From assembly GCA_902553315.1 (NCBI GenBank), contig CACDKN010000002.1, forward strand, positions 124,001-188,000: a stretch of DNA of 64,000 nt, read 5' to 3'. The notes beneath the pieces were generated by a model, which saw only the letters and a list, made by a program, of their open reading frames with translations, was not told where the DNA came from and ran no database searches. Shown here piece by piece: positions 59,936 to 64,000 of the stretch (its first letter is position 1; each line of letters starts with the position of its first letter). The stretch comes from AG-339-G14 sp902553315. Its GTDB lineage: Bacteria; Pseudomonadota; Gammaproteobacteria; Magnimaribacterales; AG-339-G14. A program made the translations under genes and the position numbers.

Positions 59936-60520
59936 ATGGATAAAATAGATATCACTGATTCTGCTCAGGAATATTTATCGGAACTTCTTTCTAAACAAGA
60001 AGACCCTACAAATATTAAGATCTTTGTCTCAGAACCCGGTACTCCTAAAGCTGAAACTTGTATCGTTTATTGCAAAGAAGGAGAACAAGAGTCAGACGAC
60101 TTGTTCTTAGAATTAGAAAAAATTAATGTTTTTTTAGAGAAAGCTAGTTTACCTTTCCTCGAGGAAACCAAAGTTGATTATCATCCGGATAAATTTGGTG
60201 GACAGCTCACGATACGAGCGCCAAATGCCAAAATGCCGAACTTAAATGAAGACAGTTCAATTGAAGATAAAATAAATTATTTCTTATACAGTGAGATTAA
60301 TCCTTCATTAGCATCCCACGGTGGCGAAGTGCACTTAGTTGAAGTTCTTGAGCAGACTAAAGCAGTGCTGAGGTTTGGCGGAGGATGTCAAGGTTGTGGA
60401 ATGGTAGATTTAACTCTTAAAGATGGTGTTGAGAAAACCCTTAGGAACAATATTCCAGAATTGACCGAAATTATAGATTCTACTGATCATAGTCAAACAG
60501 AAAACGCTTATTACAAATAA
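59936..60520 (+). CDS. nfuA: Fe-S biogenesis protein NfuA
   Basis: A 194-residue protein with an N-terminal degenerate A-type domain (DITDSAQEYLSELLSKQED) and a C-terminal NifU-like domain with the CxxC pair C151/C154 in GGGCQGCGM. NfuA holds a [4Fe-4S] cluster and delivers it to targets, including under oxidative stress; ETF-QO in this cluster is such a [4Fe-4S] protein. It follows etfA by seven bases, so co-transcription is likely. The N-terminal domain confirms NfuA rather than a stand-alone NifU. Confidence 0.93.
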   Translation: MDKIDITDSAQEYLSELLSKQEDPTNIKIFVSEPGTPKAETCIVYCKEGEQESDDLFLELEKINVFLEKASLPFLEETKVDYHPDKFGGQLTIRAPNAKMPNLNEDSSIEDKINYFLYSEINPSLASHGGEVHLVEVLEQTKAVLRFGGGCQGCGMVDLTLKDGVEKTLRNNIPELTEIIDSTDHSQTENAYYK

Positions 60521-60566
60521 AATCCTACGACAATCTACTATCTTTGATTCGAGTATAATTTATTGA

Positions 60567-61982
60567 ATGAAAGATAAAGCTTTCGTATTCAACGATACTG
60601 AGACCACAGGCTTAAATACCTGGTTTTCTCAAATAATCCAAATAGGCTCAGTTCTGACCGATAGTGAATTTAATGTCGATGAAGAACTAAATATCAGTTC
60701 AAAAGTTTTACCCTGGGTTGTTCCTACTAAGGGCGCCTATGAAACACATAAACAAGTTGAAAATTTATCGTATGGAATGTCTCATTACGAAATGATGCAT
60801 TTTCTAAAAGACAAATGGTTAAATTGGGGAAAATCAAAAGAACTAGTGCACGTTACTTACAATGGCATGAGCTTTGATGAAGAATTATTTAGACGACAAT
60901 TTTATTGGAATCTCATTGATCCTTATTTAACAACCAATAGAAACGGGTCCTCTAGGATTGACCTCATGGTGATACTTTTCATTATTGCCAATTTTTATCA
61001 AGAAAAAATCAATATGCCAAAAGATGAAGATGGAAACATTAGATACAAATTAGGAATGGTGGCCGAGGCAAATGGGATTTCATCTTTAAATGCTCACGAC
61101 GCGCTAGTAGATTGTTATTTGATGATTAATCTAGTGAGATTAATCAATAAGGTAGCTCCAGAAGTTTGGCAGTCCGCTATACAGGCGTCCTCAAAAAAAG
61201 GTTTGATTTCAATGTTAAATGAAGGCCCGTTTTCGATGTTTGCAGAGATTGTTAAGGGGCAATGTTTTAATTATCCAGTTTATCCTTGTGCACAAAATCA
61301 AAAAAAACCAAACGAATTACTTTTAGTTGATCTTTATTTTGATCCAAACGAATTATTTGAGATGTCATACTCAGAATTGAAAGGACAATTTGGAAAATCT
61401 GGAGCTTTTAGAAAAATTGCTATAAATAAAACTCAGCCATTAATGAATGCAAGCGCAATTTCAAATGCAGACTCTTTTTTAGATTTATCAATTGAAGAAT
61501 TAACTAAAAGAGCTGAGCAAATTAAAGGCAATGAAAATTTTAAAAACAATTTATCTCAAATCTTGGAAGATGATGATAAAACCTGGCCGGAAAAAACAAT
61601 TGTTGAGCAAAAAATATACGACGGTTTTAGTTCTGATGCAGATAAATTATGGATGGAAAGATTTGAAATAAGTACTTGGGACGAGAAAGTTAAATTAGTA
61701 AATGGTTTTGAAGACGAGAGATATAGAGAACTTGCTGAAAGAATAATTTGCTATCAAAAGCCTGAATTCGCAAACGAAGAAATGTTAGAAAATTTTAATA
61801 ATCTTGTTAGGTCTAGGCTTTTTTCAAAGGGTCCCTGGAATAATCCTGGAGAGACTTTAGATCAAGCCATACACAACGTGGAAATTGCTCTGAAAGAATC
61901 TGAAGACGATGAGAAAAAGGAAATTTATAAAAAGTTATTAGAGCACTACAAAACTAAGACGGCTCAATTTTCTCAGTCTTGA
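60567..61982 (+). CDS. sbcB: Exodeoxyribonuclease I
   Basis: A 471-residue DEDDh 3'-5' exonuclease: ExoI acidic pair D10/E12 in FNDTETTGLNT, then VTYNGMSFDEELFRRQFYWNL, SRIDLM, and LNAHDALVDCYLMINLV with the last acidic residue. C-terminal SH3-like and helical domains follow. It degrades single-stranded DNA from the 3' end in recombination and mismatch repair. Length matches E. coli SbcB (475). Its last 29 bases overlap the convergent csiV. Confidence 0.93.
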   Translation: MKDKAFVFNDTETTGLNTWFSQIIQIGSVLTDSEFNVDEELNISSKVLPWVVPTKGAYETHKQVENLSYGMSHYEMMHFLKDKWLNWGKSKELVHVTYNGMSFDEELFRRQFYWNLIDPYLTTNRNGSSRIDLMVILFIIANFYQEKINMPKDEDGNIRYKLGMVAEANGISSLNAHDALVDCYLMINLVRLINKVAPEVWQSAIQASSKKGLISMLNEGPFSMFAEIVKGQCFNYPVYPCAQNQKKPNELLLVDLYFDPNELFEMSYSELKGQFGKSGAFRKIAINKTQPLMNASAISNADSFLDLSIEELTKRAEQIKGNENFKNNLSQILEDDDKTWPEKTIVEQKIYDGFSSDADKLWMERFEISTWDEKVKLVNGFEDERYRELAERIICYQKPEFANEEMLENFNNLVRSRLFSKGPWNNPGETLDQAIHNVEIALKESEDDEKKEIYKKLLEHYKTKTAQFSQS

Positions 61983-62745
61983 CTATTCGATAAATGATGC
62001 CAAATTTCGGATGATCAATGTAATGCAATTCCCCTGATTTTAATTTTCTTGATTGATTGATCTGAAAAGTTACTTTCATTGAATCTTTTTCACTTAGTAC
62101 CTCGTAACCTTCATTAGTTTCCGCTTCAAGAGGGATCGTTAGATTTTGAAAATCTAAATCCGTTGTTGTTTCCGCTAAGAAAAAATTAAAATCAGTATGT
62201 AAAAATCTTTTTTTGTATATTTTGAGACTTCCGAATATTTTGTTGTCTTTGAAGATTTCGGAATCTATCAAAAGAGGCTTAGCTAATTCTTCAATTAAAA
62301 TTGGTTGAAACCATGAATAATGGCCAATAACTCTGTAATCTCTACTTCTTTTAAATAAATCCACTTCTTCGCTGAGAGAGAACTTCTCTCCCGCGTCAAT
62401 TTGAAAGAAATCTCTGTTTTTAGGTTTCCTAACAAGCTCTGATTCAATTTCTTCTTCTACTTCAACTTGCGGTGAGTTCACGTCTATAAAAAAATCTTGA
62501 AAGGGGTATTGCAAATCCAAAGCCGGCGGCTCGATAAATTTTGGATATTGCAAAGAGGATAAAAGTGCTAAATCGTTTCCCAAGTCTAAAACGGGTTCCT
62601 CAAAAATTTCATTGGAATCTAAATCAGGTAAAAACTTAAAAAGAATAACATCGATTCTGTAGATTTCTTCGTCGGTTGACAAAGAAAAGTTACTGAAAAG
62701 TAACAAGCTAAAAGCAAACCAGTAACTAGTCTTTTTTTTAAACAC
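61954..62745 (-). CDS. csiV: CsiV-like periplasmic protein
   Basis: A 263-residue protein with a signal peptide (MFKKKTSYWFAFSLLLFSNFSLS) and the opening EEIYRIDVILFKF, the CsiV pattern. Later YRVIGHYSWFQPIL and a basic ending GIIYRIVKTEKIEPS. CsiV is a periplasmic peptidoglycan-binding protein required for branched or curved cell growth in some bacteria. It lies immediately downstream of mfd, overlapping by eight bases, the usual gammaproteobacterial order, which supports the call. Confidence 0.85.
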   Translation of the reverse strand: MFKKKTSYWFAFSLLLFSNFSLSTDEEIYRIDVILFKFLPDLDSNEIFEEPVLDLGNDLALLSSLQYPKFIEPPALDLQYPFQDFFIDVNSPQVEVEEEIESELVRKPKNRDFFQIDAGEKFSLSEEVDLFKRSRDYRVIGHYSWFQPILIEELAKPLLIDSEIFKDNKIFGSLKIYKKRFLHTDFNFFLAETTTDLDFQNLTIPLEAETNEGYEVLSEKDSMKVTFQINQSRKLKSGELHYIDHPKFGIIYRIVKTEKIEPS

Positions 62746-64000
62746 TAAATGATTTTAACTTATTTAAAACAAATTCTGATTTTGAATTTATTTCTTCAGG
62801 ATAATTAAAGGAAATTTCTTTGATTTTTGAATTTTTGGAAACTAAATTTGAATTTTCATTCAGTGCCAAAGTACATTTAATCCCATCACCTTTAATTTTA
62901 TTTATCAGAAGGTTATTGGCTTCAATTCTTATTGAAGTCTGATTGATAAGGATTTGGAGATCTTCTGGAAGAGAGCCAAACCTGTCTTCTAGTTCCTTTA
63001 TATACGTTTTTAGATTTTCTAGATCTTTGATTGCAGAAAATCTTTTGTATATCTCAAGTCTTACTTCAGCCTGCGGAATAAAAGACTCAGGAATGAAACC
63101 ATTTTCACCAATTTTTATTTCAAATTCTTCATGAGTCTCATCAAAACCTTCCAGTAATTTTATTGATCTATTAATCATGGATGAGAATAAACTTAGCCCG
63201 ACATGATCAATCAAGCCGCTTTGCTTTTCTCCGAGGATCTCACCGGCACCTCTTATTTCTAAATCTCTCATTGCCAAATTAAAACCCGAGTTAAGAGAGT
63301 CACTAAATTTTAGTGCTTCAAGACGCGCAAGGGCATTCTTATTTAGACTCTTATCAGGGGAGATAAAAAAATATGCATATGCTTGGCGAATCGATCTGCC
63401 AACTCGTCCTCTTATTTGATGCAACTGAGACAAACCAAAATTTTCAACTCCTTCAATTATTAGTGTATTAGCGTTTGCAATATCAAGTCCGTTTTCAATA
63501 ATCGTTGTGCAAAGAAGGATATCAATTTTTTTGTCAGAAAAATTTACCATAATTTCCTTTAATGATTTTGGTGACATTTGACCATGAGCAATTTCAATTT
63601 TTGCGGCCGGAATAATTTGATTTAATTCTTTCTTTTTTTCTTCCAATTGAGCAACATTATTTACTAAATAAAAAACTTGTCCGGATCTGATAAATTCTCT
63701 TTCCATCGCTTCTTTTGCTAAAGTTTTTGAATAAGTTGCAACAAGGGTTTCTACTGCTTTCCTGCCAGGCGGAGGAGAGCTAATAATAGAAATATCCCTC
63801 ACTCTAGAAAGAGCAAGATTCAACGATCTAGGAATAGGAGTAGCCGACAGAGAAATTGAATTTATACCTTTTGAATACTTCCTAAGTTTTTCTTTCTGTC
63901 TTACGCCAAATTTATGTTCTTCGTCGATGACTAAAAGACCTAAATTTTTAAATTCGATTTCAGCACCTAGAAGAGAGTGAGTTCCTATAATTATGGAAAT
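62738..64000 (-). CDS. mfd: Transcription-repair coupling factor Mfd, C-terminal part (5' truncated)
   Basis: The frame is open from the window's right edge to the stop at 62738. It starts inside the helicase domain (reading in from the edge: IIGTHSLLGAEIEF, VIDEEHKFGVRQK, SLSATPIPRSLNLALSRVRD) and continues with the second helicase half (TTIIENGLDIANANTLIIEG, QLHQIRGRVGRSIRQ) and the C-terminal regulatory D7-like domain. Mfd removes stalled RNA polymerase and recruits UvrA. Only the last third or so is in the window, so nothing can be said about the N-terminal parts. Confidence 0.95.
   Translation of the reverse strand: MSIIIGTHSLLGAEIEFKNLGLLVIDEEHKFGVRQKEKLRKYSKGINSISLSATPIPRSLNLALSRVRDISIISSPPPGRKAVETLVATYSKTLAKEAMEREFIRSGQVFYLVNNVAQLEEKKKELNQIIPAAKIEIAHGQMSPKSLKEIMVNFSDKKIDILLCTTIIENGLDIANANTLIIEGVENFGLSQLHQIRGRVGRSIRQAYAYFFISPDKSLNKNALARLEALKFSDSLNSGFNLAMRDLEIRGAGEILGEKQSGLIDHVGLSLFSSMINRSIKLLEGFDETHEEFEIKIGENGFIPESFIPQAEVRLEIYKRFSAIKDLENLKTYIKELEDRFGSLPEDLQILINQTSIRIEANNLLINKIKGDGIKCTLALNENSNLVSKNSKIKEISFNYPEEINSKSEFVLNKLKSFSV

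Overview
The window is a compact, strongly AT-rich chromosomal segment of a marine gammaproteobacterium, most likely from the SAR86 cluster. The inference rests on a blue-tuned proteorhodopsin, a TonB receptor, a typical gammaproteobacterial housekeeping set (SecDF, FtsK-LolA-SerS, LolCD-ExbBD-MsbA-LpxK-KdsB-MurB, CsiV-Mfd, SohB), very short intergenic gaps and many overlapping genes. No insertion sequence, prophage, CRISPR array or rRNA operon is visible. All four tRNA genes encode their CCA ends.

Layout. 1-4.4 kb: end of secD, secF, suhB, trmJ, tRNA-Glu and the glnK-amtB ammonium pair. 4.5-10.5 kb: TonB receptor, MATE exporter, proteorhodopsin, tRNA-Gly(GCC), an exported cyclase-family protein and an alternative oxidase (AOX). 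10.6-22.7 kb: mostly carbon and acyl-CoA metabolism (PaaG-like enoyl-CoA hydratase, DapE, malate synthase G, amidohydrolase, two acyl-CoA dehydrogenases), then a serine hydrolase, metallo-beta-lactamase-fold hydrolase, epoxide-hydrolase-like protein and SbmA-like transporter. 22.7-34.3 kb: O-methyltransferase/Smr/unknown/dihydroorotase operon, amidase, Atg22-like MFS protein, GDPD, a biotin-domain-less carboxyltransferase, TorF-type outer membrane protein, AcuI-like reductase, nitronate monooxygenase and TrxB. 34.4-42.5 kb: ftsK-lolA-serS, sohB, two tandem paralogous small membrane proteins, VOC, GST and RRM proteins and tRNA-Ser. 42.5-47.9 kb: an unidentified structured RNA directly before trpS, then an unknown protein, MFS, dienoyl-CoA-reductase-like SDR and aldehyde dehydrogenase. 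47.9-55.9 kb: envelope operon with lolC/E, lolD, exbB, exbD, a fused msbA-lpxK, kdsB, murB and a DUF1285 gene. 55.9-64 kb: an unknown exported protein, ETF-QO divergent from etfBA, nfuA, sbcB, csiV and the 3' part of mfd.

How the parts fit together: acyl-CoA dehydrogenases pass electrons to ETF (EtfAB) and then ETF-QO to the quinone pool. AOX can oxidise that pool without proton pumping, while proteorhodopsin supplies a light-driven proton gradient that TonB-ExbBD-type uptake could use. The envelope operon couples lipid A export (MsbA) and lipid A 4'-kinase (LpxK) in one polypeptide, next to Kdo activation, lipoprotein release and peptidoglycan precursor synthesis.

The most notable items are the MsbA-LpxK fusion, the structured RNA with an intrinsic terminator ending 12 bases before the trpS start, the tandem small membrane proteins with a terminator-like leader hairpin, AOX with inverted repeats in its divergent promoter region, and a 16-bp palindrome abutting a TATAAT box between ETF-QO and etfBA.
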